Of a stretch of DNA of 14,809 nucleotides, positions 6,237-14,522 are shown in pieces. Position 1 is the stretch's first letter. Each line of letters opens with the position of its first letter. Source of the stretch: a bacterium (GTDB taxonomy: Bacteria > UBA9089); contig DNCN01000127.1 of assembly GCA_003485015.1 (NCBI GenBank), forward strand, positions 1 to 14,809. The letters are read 5' to 3'. The notes below the pieces were generated by a model that had not been told where the DNA came from, searched no databases, and saw nothing but the letters and a program-made list of their open reading frames with translations. A program made the position numbers and the translations under genes.

Positions 6237-7805
6237 TCAAGGATTCTTTGTTAAGGCAACGGTAGTAGCTTTATCCGCATTATAAATGGGATAGAGCTTG
6301 AACCCCTTAACCCAGGGCTGATAGACGACATGCTCCTTAAGGTGCCAGAGAAACACCCAGGGAGCTGCTTTATGAATCTCAGCCTCTACTTCTTGGTAGA
6401 GAGCTATTCTGGTCTTATCATCAATCGTCGAGATAGCCTTCTCAAGAAGGGCGTCTATCTCTTTATTGCTGAATCTAGCCCGATTGCCGCCAGGACCGAT
6501 ATTGCGAGAATGGAAGAGAGGAAAGAGGAAGTTCTCTGCATCCGGATAGTCAGCTACCCAAGCTAGATAAAAAGCATCCACTTCCCCTTTATTAATGGCC
6601 TCCTTGAAGGCACTCCAGTCGAGCTGAATAATCTCAGTTTCAATTCCAACCTCTTTAAGTTGTGCCTGGATGGCTTGGGTAATAGAAAGGGCTTCTTGAC
6701 TCGTCCGTTGGTAGATCTTCATCGAAAGACCATTCTTGAGCCCTTCTTGACGAAGAAGCTCCTTTGCTTTCTCGGGATCATAAGGATATGGCGAAATATT
6801 CTGATTAGAGCCAGCTAGAACAGGAGGAATGGGACCATAGGCGACAACTCCTCTATCCTTAAGAAGGGTTTTGAGGATGAGCTCTTTATCAATGGCGTAG
6901 TTGAGAGCCTGACGCACCCTGATTCGATCAAAGGGGTACTTCTGGCAGTTCAGGCCCAGGTAGTAGACATTAAGTCCTGCCTGATTGAGGATATATGGCC
7001 TAAAGTTTGGGTCACTCATAAAGCGTGAGAATTCGCCAGAAGGAAGACCCATTATATCTAAGCCACCAGAAATGAATTCTGCCGTAGCAGTAAGATCCTG
7101 GGGAATTATCCGATAGGCTATCCCCTTCATCTGGGGTGGTCCCTCAAAGTAGTCCTGATTGGCAAAAAGGAGAATCTCCTCATCACGCCTCCACCTTGAA
7201 AGAACAAATGGACCTGTACCCATTGGATGTTCACCAAAATCCTCCCCCCAGCGCTGGACCTCTTCTTTGGGAACAACATACGCCGCGGGCATGGCCAAAA
7301 GACCAATGAAAGGCGCAAAAGGTTCCCTAATCTCTATTTGAATGGTATATCTATCCAGAACCTTCAATCCAGAAACGTCACTAGCTTTACCCTCCATAAA
7401 CTCATCTGCGCCTACCACACGATCAAGGACCCATTGTCTCGGGGAACGGGTCTTTGGATCCAGAATTCGTCTAAAGCTATATTTTATATCTTCTGCGTTA
7501 ACCTCCCTATTATTAGTGAATCTTACTCCAGGTTTTAGTCTAAAGGTGTATGTTTTTCCATCAGGGGAGATAGACCAATCTTCAGCCAGGTCAGGGACTA
7601 TCTGCATCTGATTATCGTATCTGATAAGACTATTGTAGAGTTTTGAGGCTACTATCCCTCCTGAGACATCAACGATCAAAGCCGGATCAAGGGTAGTCAC
7701 GTCTGCCGAAAGGCGGATCTTCAATATCTCTGCCTCTCTCTTCTGGCCACAACCACCGAAGAAAACACTTGCAAGAAGAATCACTCCTATAAATCTTTTG
7801 ATCAC
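6237..7805 (-). CDS. Peptide/oligopeptide ABC transporter substrate-binding lipoprotein (family 5, DppA/OppA-like)
   Basis: A 522-residue extracytoplasmic solute-binding protein. The N-terminus MIKRFIGVILLASVFFGGC is a lipoprotein signal with the lipid-anchored cysteine at residue 19; the lipobox FGGC is slightly off consensus at its first position. Family-5 hallmarks are LSADVTTLDPAL, LAEDWSISPDGKTYTFRL, NAEDIKYSFRRILDP, QALNYAIDKELI, SPYPYDPEKAKELLRQ and the C-terminal PWVKGFKLYPIYNADK. Length is normal and the frame is intact. Translation starts at GTG 7805, decided by a perfect AGGAGG five bases upstream. No permease or ATPase subunits are adjacent, so it either serves a transporter encoded elsewhere or is an orphan. 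The genes transcribed before it encode a D-aminoacylase and a cupin, which fits uptake of peptide-like substrates, but its ligand cannot be predicted. Confidence 0.93.
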   Translation of the reverse strand: MIKRFIGVILLASVFFGGCGQKREAEILKIRLSADVTTLDPALIVDVSGGIVASKLYNSLIRYDNQMQIVPDLAEDWSISPDGKTYTFRLKPGVRFTNNREVNAEDIKYSFRRILDPKTRSPRQWVLDRVVGADEFMEGKASDVSGLKVLDRYTIQIEIREPFAPFIGLLAMPAAYVVPKEEVQRWGEDFGEHPMGTGPFVLSRWRRDEEILLFANQDYFEGPPQMKGIAYRIIPQDLTATAEFISGGLDIMGLPSGEFSRFMSDPNFRPYILNQAGLNVYYLGLNCQKYPFDRIRVRQALNYAIDKELILKTLLKDRGVVAYGPIPPVLAGSNQNISPYPYDPEKAKELLRQEGLKNGLSMKIYQRTSQEALSITQAIQAQLKEVGIETEIIQLDWSAFKEAINKGEVDAFYLAWVADYPDAENFLFPLFHSRNIGPGGNRARFSNKEIDALLEKAISTIDDKTRIALYQEVEAEIHKAAPWVFLWHLKEHVVYQPWVKGFKLYPIYNADKATTVALTKNP

Positions 7806-7920
7806 TACATCCTCCTACAAAATTACTTCTTTAGCGGTTAGAATTTTTGGAATAGTATTCTATCCTTAATATGGTTTTATTAGAAGAAGGAAAGATCTTT
7901 AAAAGAAGAAGTTACAAAAA

Positions 7921-7949
7921 ATGATACCACAAAGCAGGACGAAAGACAA
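7921..7949 (-). promoter_or_regulatory. Extended -10 promoter for the peptide-binding protein gene
   Basis: Reading the minus strand, TTGTCT (7944-7949) and TATCAT (7921-7926) are separated by exactly 17 bases, and the -10 is preceded by TG plus one base, an extended -10. Transcription would start near 7914, leaving a leader of roughly 110 bases before GTG 7805. This suggests the gene can be expressed apart from the D-aminoacylase and cupin genes upstream. Confidence 0.55.
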
Positions 7950-8002
7950 GAAGTTTATCAGAGAGGAAAGAGATATCCCTTAACCTCGCCCAATCTTTAA
8001 AG

Positions 8003-8016
8003 CCCCTCCTGAGGGG
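8003..8016 (-). terminator. Weak hairpin just after the cupin stop
   Basis: CCCCTCAGGAGGGG on the minus strand can fold into a five-base GC-rich stem with a four-base loop, beginning 3 bases after the cupin stop codon. It is followed by CTTTAAAG, so only a short T run. It could attenuate or end the D-aminoacylase-cupin transcript before the separate promoter downstream, but the weak T tract makes this uncertain. Confidence 0.4.
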
Positions 8017-8019
8017 TGT

Positions 8020-8292
8020 CTATTCTTCAAGCCTATAGACCTTTTGAATCTTCTCCAATACCTGCCAGGTGCACTTGAGTCCCTTTGGAAAGTGGACAAT
8101 GTCGCCTTTATTGATCTCGACTTCGCCGGTTGGGGTCTTAATCACTACCTTGCCTTCTAAGACATAGGCCGTCTCATCGGAAAAATACTCCCATTCAAAG
8201 GTCGAGGGTTCACACTCCCATCTACTCCAATTATTGACTCCCAAAGAGTTGAGCTCATCCTCATTTGGTCTTTTTACTTCAATCTCAGCCAT
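8020..8292 (-). CDS. Small cupin-domain protein (Cupin_3 / DUF861-like)
   Basis: A 90-residue single-domain cupin, a small beta-barrel that typically binds a metal or small acid. The pattern WSRWECEPSTFEWEY (22-36), then ETAYVLEGKVVIKTPTG (40-56), then KGDIVHFPKGLKCTWQV (62-78) and KVYRLEE matches the DUF861 group, which includes ureidoglycine aminohydrolase-like proteins and many small proteins of unknown role. Standalone members of about 90 residues are common, so length is normal. The ATG at 8292 has an excellent AGGAGGT site at the usual spacing. It lies 53 bases downstream of the D-aminoacylase gene on the same strand and is probably cotranscribed, so a role linked to amino-acid or peptide breakdown is possible but not shown. 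The substrate is unknown. Confidence 0.85.
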   Translation of the reverse strand: MAEIEVKRPNEDELNSLGVNNWSRWECEPSTFEWEYFSDETAYVLEGKVVIKTPTGEVEINKGDIVHFPKGLKCTWQVLEKIQKVYRLEE

Positions 8293-8345
8293 TTGTACCT
8301 CCTAAAAACCATTCTATTAGAAAAGATCTCCAAGATCAGATTCCC

Positions 8346-9962
8346 TTATCTATTTTTTAAAAAGGGTGACTTCACAGAGTTTTTTTTAAAAGAAGTGCTC
8401 CTTAACGCCTTTCCTGGCTTTACACCAGTAAAACCTCCTTTCTCCCAGACAACCTGCCCGTTCACAATAGTGTATTCAATCCCCCGTGGATATTGAAAAG
8501 GGTTATCATAAGTCGCCAGATCCTCTATTTGGAGAGGATCGAAGAGAACCAGGTCTGCAAAATACTCCTCAGCAATCCTCCCTCTATTGGTAAGACCCAG
8601 GATCTTAGCGGTTAGACCACTCATCTTATAAATAGCCTCCTCAAGGCTTAATATCTTCTCTTCCCTCACATATCTGGCCAATACTCGGGGGAAGCTACCA
8701 AAGGCCCTGGGATGTGGCTTTCCTTCTGAAAGAACCCCCTCCTTAGAACGGGCCGAGGCATCTGAGCCAATGGCTGCATAAGGCATTTTAAGTATCCGCC
8801 TAAGATTCTCCTCATCACCAAAGAAGAAGTTTGCCTCCACCTTGAGTCCTTCATCGATCAAAAGATCAAGGAGGAATTCCACAACATCTCTTTCCTGGGT
8901 AATCTCGTGGAGACTCTTACCCTCCATCCACCGATTCTTTTCTTTAGTCACCTTGGAGATAGTAACATTTTTCCAATATTCTGGAGGATGAGATGAGATA
9001 ATTTCAAGTCTTATTCTTCGGCGCATATTTCTATCTTTAAGCCTTAAGACCTCTTTGTTCCTTCCGCCTTCCCAGGTCCAACTGGGAAGGATGATATCCA
9101 GATCGGTGTTGGCTACAAGATAAGGATAGAGATCACAGCTGATCTTAGTTCCACCTTTACTAGCCTCTTCGATCATCCCAAAGACAGCAAGAAGCCTCTT
9201 CCGATTAGACGCTGAGACCTTAAGATGGGAGATATGAACCTTCACCTTTGCCTCTTGGGCAATCTTTAACACCTCGCTAACCGCCTCGATCAGGGTTTCA
9301 GTCTCACTCCTTAGATGGAAGGCAACTATCCCACTTGATAGGGAAAGAGTCTGGGCCAGTTCGATCAACTCATGGGTCTCGGTATAGCAACCAGGTGGAT
9401 AAGCCAGTCCAGCCGAAAGGCCAAAGGCGCCCTCTTCAAAGGAAGAGACTAAGAGCTCTTTCATCTTACTAATCTCTTCATCTGTTGCAGGTTGGTTGTC
9501 ATATCCGAGAACCGACCCACGAATATTTCCTTGTCCAACTAAAGCAGCAAGATTATTGACCAAACCCTTACCTTCAAGGAGAGCTAAATACTCACTCATA
9601 TATTCCCAGGCTAGTTCTAAACCATATTCATCACATCGATCCTTTATCTTTCCCCAACAGGCCTTTAGGCAAGGAGCCGCTGAAAGACCACAATTACCAA
9701 TAACTTCAGTCGTTACCCCCTGGGCGATCTTGCTTTCAGGTGGGGGAGTAATCAAGGAAGAGAGATCAGAATGGGCATGAATATCAATAAAACCAGGGGC
9801 AGCGTACAACCCCCTGGCCTCGATTGTATCTTTTGAAGGTAGGTTTTTTAGGTGGCCAAGAATAGCAATCCGTTCGTCTTTTATGCCTATATCAAGAGGG
9901 CCATAGGATTCTCTACCTGTGCCATCGATGATAAAAGTATCTGTTAGAATAAGATCGAGCAT
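8346..9962 (-). CDS. N-acyl-D-amino-acid deacylase (D-aminoacylase), amidohydrolase superfamily
   Basis: A 538-residue metal-dependent hydrolase predicted to remove the acyl group from N-acyl-D-amino acids; some relatives act on other N-acylated or cyclic amides, so the substrate is provisional. Metal and active-site motifs fall where the family has them: FIDIHAHSD (His62, His64), IGNCG (Cys91), AFHLRSE (His216), VHISHLK (His246) and GSDA (Asp401, general base). HPRAFGSFPRVLARY (417-431) and the closing LFDP...TIVNGQVV...GKAL are also typical. No signal peptide, so cytoplasmic. Relatives end near the GKALR position (about 521); here a Lys/Ser-rich tail of 17 residues follows, crossing an A-rich stretch. 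The ATG at 9962 has no strong ribosome-binding site. The cupin and peptide-binding lipoprotein downstream fit use of peptide or D-amino-acid material. Confidence 0.9.
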   Translation of the reverse strand: MLDLILTDTFIIDGTGRESYGPLDIGIKDERIAILGHLKNLPSKDTIEARGLYAAPGFIDIHAHSDLSSLITPPPESKIAQGVTTEVIGNCGLSAAPCLKACWGKIKDRCDEYGLELAWEYMSEYLALLEGKGLVNNLAALVGQGNIRGSVLGYDNQPATDEEISKMKELLVSSFEEGAFGLSAGLAYPPGCYTETHELIELAQTLSLSSGIVAFHLRSETETLIEAVSEVLKIAQEAKVKVHISHLKVSASNRKRLLAVFGMIEEASKGGTKISCDLYPYLVANTDLDIILPSWTWEGGRNKEVLRLKDRNMRRRIRLEIISSHPPEYWKNVTISKVTKEKNRWMEGKSLHEITQERDVVEFLLDLLIDEGLKVEANFFFGDEENLRRILKMPYAAIGSDASARSKEGVLSEGKPHPRAFGSFPRVLARYVREEKILSLEEAIYKMSGLTAKILGLTNRGRIAEEYFADLVLFDPLQIEDLATYDNPFQYPRGIEYTIVNGQVVWEKGGFTGVKPGKALRSTSFKKNSVKSPFLKNR

Positions 9963-10066
9963 TCAATCAGCCACAAAGACAATCCTTAATTCTTCCTAAA
10001 AACAGATTGAAATGGATGAGGGCTAGATATTAATCCTTCATAAAATCTATGGATTTATCTCCGGTT

Positions 10067-13000
10067 TCAAAACATTGGAAAATCTATGGTCTCTAGGAAG
10101 GCTGATACTTGAGGACTTCCTTTGGAGATGGTCTCTAAGATGGACATAATCTTATTGAGCTCTACCATCTCACCTCGTCTCTCTAATTCATCCCCCAGGG
10201 AGACCAAGGCTTTGGTATAGGCGATACTTACCGCTCCATCACCAGGAGAGGTATCATTCATCTCCCCCAATCTATTGACTATTTTACGGAGATCACTTAG
10301 ATCTCCTTTCTTCCCCAAGGATGCAGAGGCATTGACTAGAATATCTAAATAGGCGGTTTTTACTTGACCATCATAAGGGATTTTCTCAAACAGTCTTTCC
10401 CCCTTCTCCACGATTATATTCATCTCGTCAAAACGTCCTTCTCTGCCCAGATAGCCTGAGGCATTGACCAGGATTTTAATGTAGGCCAACTTCATATCTT
10501 CTTCACCGATTGCAAGTTGCTCAGCCTTTTCGACGATCTTGGCCAATTCCTCAAAGTCCTTCCCCTTACCTACGGATACACTGGCATTGATCAGGGCATT
10601 CAGGTAGGACTCTTTTATCCTACTATCCCTATCTTTGAGGTTTTCTAGAATGTTCAAGGCCTTTTTCATCCCCTCAAATTGCCGATTCTCCCCTAGGGAG
10701 CTCGAAAGATTGAAGAGAGCATCTCCACAAATCTGGAGACTCTGGGTGTTTTTAAACTCTTCCTCACCCAACTCCTCCAAAGCCAGTAAAAACCTCGATA
10801 TTCGACCAACCCGTCTTGTCTTTGCCAGATCTGTGATAGCATTGAAGATGGTTTTAAAGTAGATGAGTTCGATCTCACTCTGAGGATTCCTCCTGAAGAA
10901 CTCTTTTAATAAGGTGAAATTCTCAATCAATTCATCAAGCCTTCCTGCCTTTCCCAAGTCGTAACAGAGATTATAGAGAGTTCGGGCGTAGGCAAGAGCA
11001 AGTTCATCATTCGTTGGTTCTTCGAGTATAAGCTGTCTCATCCTAGTCAAAATATCGGTTATAGCCTCAAATCTTCGCGACTTGCCCAGTTCAGAAGAGA
11101 GGTTAAATAGGGAAGATGTGTAGATATTAACAACCTCTGGCAGAATTCCACCCCGGACTGTCAAGGTAGCTAGAGCTTCAATGAGGCTACTTGAGTCATC
11201 AAATCTTTCATTTTCACTCAAGCCCAGTGATGCATTGGCTAAGGCACGGGCATACTCAACCTTAACATCAAGGAGATTGCCAGATCTTTCAGCCAAATCT
11301 TTCAGTCTAGTGAGGATATTATCCAATTGGTCTAACCTTCTCCCTTTCGCCAGATAAAGGGATGTATTGGTCAAGGCTTTGGCATATTCGACCTGGATAT
11401 CCTCTTCGCTATCCGATTCAACCAATAATCCCAATCTTTCGAGGTACTTGAAGAGATCATCAAATTTGCCGACCTCACCCAATTTAGAAGAAAGGTTGGC
11501 TAATGTCCGAGCGTATTCGACCTTGATCTGGAGGAGGTTAGGAGTTTCCTTGGTTAGAGATGCTAAGACTCCAATAATACTTCCTGCCTCATCAAACTCC
11601 TGAAAACAAGATAGATCATGAACAAGATTATAGAGGGTATGAGCGAAGATAACCTTTAGCTCGGTAACATCAGGATTTCTGTGGATTAGTGCTAGGTTAG
11701 TCTCTATAAGAACATCTATTATGCCCTTAGCCTGTTCTCTACTTGCATAACTGATCAGATAGAAGAGGGCTTTGGCGTACTCGATTAAATGGGACCGAAC
11801 TGATTTACTCTTTAAAACAAATCTGTTGAGCTCATTAAGGCTTTTCTTAAAGAGCACTAGTTTGTCCATCCGGCGTCTAGCTAAGAGGGCGGTTGCGATA
11901 ATCCTTAACCTTATCTTCAGTCCCTTGAGGTGGGGATGCAAAAGGAGATCTTCAAGAGACTGGCAAGATGGATTTGGATCCTCTAAAATGGTAATGAGTC
12001 GGTTGTAAAAATTGCAGGCCTCTTTAGCCTGAGCATCTTTAATCAAGCCATAATAATGGAGGGTTTCTCGAAGGGTGATCCAAAAATAGGAGACATCTTC
12101 CTCTGCAGGATAGGAGATCTCTTCTTCGAAGTAGGTGGCCAGTTCTTTATAAATCTGGCAAAGATCAAATTCCTTAGTTAGGATAGAGAGTATTCTCTCT
12201 TGCTTTAGCTGATGATCAAGGTAGAAAATATTCTCGCCTTCAAGATATACCCTTGCAATAAGACCATCGTTCTCAAATTCGAGCAGATAACGCCTGGTTG
12301 CCTCCTCGTCTATTCTGAAGAGTTTGGTACACTTGGAAATTGAAAAAGGCATTCTAGTAAGGGCAATTTTAACAAGGTAGCATTTCTTATTGAGATCGTA
12401 TCCATTTAGGGTTTTCTCAATAAAACCGAGTCCTCTATCTTCGGGAATCTCCTTAACCCCTTCCTGTCTTATCCATTCTGAAATGAGGAAGGGATTCCCC
12501 TGAGTGACTTGGTAGATCTCATCCAAGCCATGTTCTCTAAGTAGAGTTGCGGCCTCCTCCCTTATCCAATTATTCACCACTTCCTTGTCTAGCCAAGTCA
12601 AAGGAAGTGTGGTCGCCTTCTCTTTTATTTCTGAATCCAGATGGTTGAAGTCGTCATTATTCAGAACGAAATAGAGGTGGCTCCTCTCAGGAAGGTAGGT
12701 TAACATCCCTTCGAAGATATCTGGTCTCTCTTCTATGATGCACCCAAAGTCATCCAAGATAAGAACAATTTGCCGGTCATGAAGAACCGCCTCAAAGGCC
12801 TTGATTAGTGAGATTATCTCTCCCATCTTGAGAACAGAAAGAAGATCACACCCTAACTCGAAAACCTCCCCATCCCAAAATCCCTCCAGAGATCGAGCTA
12901 CCTCATGGAACCCCTGAGTGATAAGATATCCTCTTACACGTAAAAGGAGACTTCTCATGATCTCTCTTCTCATCTTGTTTTGGAGATAATCCCTGAGAGA

Positions 13001-13276
13001 GAGAACCAAGTCTCTAAATTCACCTTTTTGCTTAACACTATTAGAAAGGCTGATCAACTGGTAAGTAAAGAGGTGGGAGAAGGGTTCAATGCTCGAATAG
13101 ACCCTGGTATAACTCACTACCGCATCTTTTTTCCGGAGGAGCTCTTCATAAAACTCACGTAGAAGTGCAGTCTTACCCACACCAGGAGGACCATAAACAA
13201 TGAGGGATGAACCCCTCTTTTTGAATTCATCCCTCAATAGTTGAATCTCATCCTCGCGACCATAATATTTAGACAT
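10067..13276 (-). CDS. STAND-like ATPase with 13 tandem C-terminal helical repeats
   Basis: A 1069-residue soluble protein. It opens with YYGREDEIQLL (4-14), the usual lead-in of AAA_16/STAND ATPases, then Walker A GPPGVGKT (29-36) and Walker B IVLILDD (170-176). A winged-helix-like segment follows at about 310-345 (ISKCTKLFRIDEEATRRYLLEFE). From about residue 497 to 1056 I count 13 copies of a unit with core .YAkaL.NaS..LG...rFd, anchored at residues 500, 544, 588, 631, 675, 719, 763, 806, 850, 891, 932, 976 and 1020. The period is 44 with two of 41 and two of 43. These are probably TPR-like helical hairpins forming a long solenoid, as in STAND switches that oligomerise on binding a ligand or partner. 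No effector domain is fused to it. It starts 4 bases after the HD-GYP stop, so the two are cotranscribed. Function unknown; regulator or scaffold is inference. Confidence 0.85.
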   Translation of the reverse strand: MSKYYGREDEIQLLRDEFKKRGSSLIVYGPPGVGKTALLREFYEELLRKKDAVVSYTRVYSSIEPFSHLFTYQLISLSNSVKQKGEFRDLVLSLRDYLQNKMRREIMRSLLLRVRGYLITQGFHEVARSLEGFWDGEVFELGCDLLSVLKMGEIISLIKAFEAVLHDRQIVLILDDFGCIIEERPDIFEGMLTYLPERSHLYFVLNNDDFNHLDSEIKEKATTLPLTWLDKEVVNNWIREEAATLLREHGLDEIYQVTQGNPFLISEWIRQEGVKEIPEDRGLGFIEKTLNGYDLNKKCYLVKIALTRMPFSISKCTKLFRIDEEATRRYLLEFENDGLIARVYLEGENIFYLDHQLKQERILSILTKEFDLCQIYKELATYFEEEISYPAEEDVSYFWITLRETLHYYGLIKDAQAKEACNFYNRLITILEDPNPSCQSLEDLLLHPHLKGLKIRLRIIATALLARRRMDKLVLFKKSLNELNRFVLKSKSVRSHLIEYAKALFYLISYASREQAKGIIDVLIETNLALIHRNPDVTELKVIFAHTLYNLVHDLSCFQEFDEAGSIIGVLASLTKETPNLLQIKVEYARTLANLSSKLGEVGKFDDLFKYLERLGLLVESDSEEDIQVEYAKALTNTSLYLAKGRRLDQLDNILTRLKDLAERSGNLLDVKVEYARALANASLGLSENERFDDSSSLIEALATLTVRGGILPEVVNIYTSSLFNLSSELGKSRRFEAITDILTRMRQLILEEPTNDELALAYARTLYNLCYDLGKAGRLDELIENFTLLKEFFRRNPQSEIELIYFKTIFNAITDLAKTRRVGRISRFLLALEELGEEEFKNTQSLQICGDALFNLSSSLGENRQFEGMKKALNILENLKDRDSRIKESYLNALINASVSVGKGKDFEELAKIVEKAEQLAIGEEDMKLAYIKILVNASGYLGREGRFDEMNIIVEKGERLFEKIPYDGQVKTAYLDILVNASASLGKKGDLSDLRKIVNRLGEMNDTSPGDGAVSIAYTKALVSLGDELERRGEMVELNKIMSILETISKGSPQVSAFLETIDFPMF

Positions 13277-13280
13277 CTCT

Positions 13281-14351
13281 TTAAACTACTGCTCTCTGGA
13301 AGACTTCCTCATCGACATAACCTGTGATATAACGATTGGGTTGGGTCAGGAGGTCGACATCCACACTCTCTCTGAAGCTACGGCCTTCAGCATCAACTAG
13401 GAGTCGGATGGCTGGTCGCAGGATTGCCCGCCTGTTAGGCCTGATGATCATTGCAATCTCACCTGTATTGAGCCGCACAAAACTTCCTTGCGGATAAATG
13501 GCCATAGCGGAAAGAAGGGCTCCAGCGATCTTCTTTCTAAAACCAGAGCCACTCATAGCAATGATGGTCTTCATGGCTTCATAAGGTAACAGCCTATTTC
13601 GATAAGGTCGATCTGTGGTCAAGGCGTCATATACATCAGCCACAGCAACGATGGCTGCAAACTCATCAATCTGATTTCCAATTAGTCCCTCGGGATACCC
13701 TGTTCCATTTTCACGTTCATGATGCTGCTTGGCTATAGTCCTGGCCATCTTGGCACCTCCTGAATCAAAGGGGAGCATCTGGTAGCCATCCAGGGGATGT
13801 TTCCTGATCTGGGCAAATTCTTCTTCGTTCAATGGACCTGGTTTAATCAAAATACTGTGATCAATGTTTATCTTTCCTAAATCGTGAAGTATTGCACCTA
13901 AAGCTAGTCTATTGAGCTCATCACGGTTAAACTTCAACTCTATACCGATGATAATCGAAAGTAGCGCTACGTTTACTGAGTGGGTGAAAGTGTATTTATC
14001 AAAACTCCTTATTTTGATGAGACTCAACATTGCCCACTGATAGTTGGTCAATGCCTCCTCAACCATATCCTTAACCACTTTCTTAACAGGGTTTAACTCC
14101 AGAACCTTGCCTATACGGATGTCATCGATGGCCTTGGCAACAACCTCCATTGCTGCTTTCTTTGTCTTGAGAGAGATAACCTCTGGAACCCCCTCAATGA
14201 GTTCTTTGACACCCCTCCTTGAGACCAGAATCCTCTCCCCGATGAAATTCTTTCGCATAAACTCCCTAAGGTATAGAATTTTCCCATATTTCTTTAAAGA
14301 AGGAAATCTCTTGGCCAAATTTTCATGGATAAATTTTTCAACTGAGAACAT
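13281..14351 (-). CDS. HD-GYP domain cyclic-di-GMP phosphodiesterase
   Basis: A 356-residue cytoplasmic protein predicted to degrade cyclic di-GMP. The HD-GYP core is complete: HSVNVALLS (His124), ILHDLGK (His156-Asp157), IRKHPLDGYQML (His185), KQHHERENGTGYPEGL (His210, His211, GYP 218-220) and VADVYDALTTDRPYR (Asp239). After it, residues about 286-350 form a small beta-rich tail common in this class. Residues 1-110 are charged, lack transmembrane segments and match no sensor domain I recognise. There is no receiver domain, so any input must come through this region or a partner. GGGGGT lies before the ATG. The STAND-like ATPase follows after 4 bases, making it the likeliest partner. Catalysis is well supported by motifs; whether it acts as an enzyme, a sensor or both is not known. 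Confidence 0.93.
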   Translation of the reverse strand: MFSVEKFIHENLAKRFPSLKKYGKILYLREFMRKNFIGERILVSRRGVKELIEGVPEVISLKTKKAAMEVVAKAIDDIRIGKVLELNPVKKVVKDMVEEALTNYQWAMLSLIKIRSFDKYTFTHSVNVALLSIIIGIELKFNRDELNRLALGAILHDLGKINIDHSILIKPGPLNEEEFAQIRKHPLDGYQMLPFDSGGAKMARTIAKQHHERENGTGYPEGLIGNQIDEFAAIVAVADVYDALTTDRPYRNRLLPYEAMKTIIAMSGSGFRKKIAGALLSAMAIYPQGSFVRLNTGEIAMIIRPNRRAILRPAIRLLVDAEGRSFRESVDVDLLTQPNRYITGYVDEEVFQRAVV

Positions 14352-14382
14352 TTAATCTACCCCCACAATCCTCATTACCACA

Positions 14383-14411
14383 ACAATATATATATCATAA
14401 AAAACTGTCTA
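14383..14411 (-). promoter_or_regulatory. Possible promoter for the HD-GYP/STAND unit
   Basis: On the minus strand TAGACA (14406-14411) is followed after 17 bases by TATTGT (14383-14388), within a very AT-rich tract with a TA dinucleotide run. The -10 is poor (four of six), and other registers in this tract are possible. Placement ahead of the HD-GYP gene and after the hairpin at 14463-14476 makes a promoter here reasonable. Confidence 0.35.
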
Positions 14412-14452
14412 AAACAAGAGAAATCAACCAAGAGTAAAGAAAAATAGGGTCT

Positions 14453-14476
14453 AATAAAAAGACCAACAGCTGTTAG
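14453..14476 (-). terminator. Weak intrinsic terminator after the LapA-like gene
   Basis: Minus-strand CTAACAGCTGTTGG (14476-14463) can form a five-base stem with loop AGCT, including one G-T pair, followed at once by TCTTTTTATT. It lies about 46 bases past the end of the shifted LapA frame and before the HD-GYP promoter region, a sensible place to end the upstream transcript. The stem is short, so the call is tentative. Confidence 0.4.
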
Positions 14477-14522
14477 CATTCAACCAGAAGATGAGGAAAG
14501 CTCAGCTCAGGAGAGAAGGCTC

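Noticed and set aside
10099..11788. CRISPR-like or DNA-level tandem repeat with a 132-base period
   Set aside because: The periodicity is in the protein; the DNA units are diverged, lack identical repeats and spacers, and are fully coding.
13984..14355. Plus-strand open frame antisense to the start of the HD-GYP gene
   Set aside because: Ser/Thr/Leu-rich composition with no motif, entirely explained as the antisense of a real gene.
14383..14400. TA-rich tract as an origin or attachment site
   Set aside because: It is short, has no repeated boxes or flanking duplication, and is adequately explained as an AT-rich promoter region.
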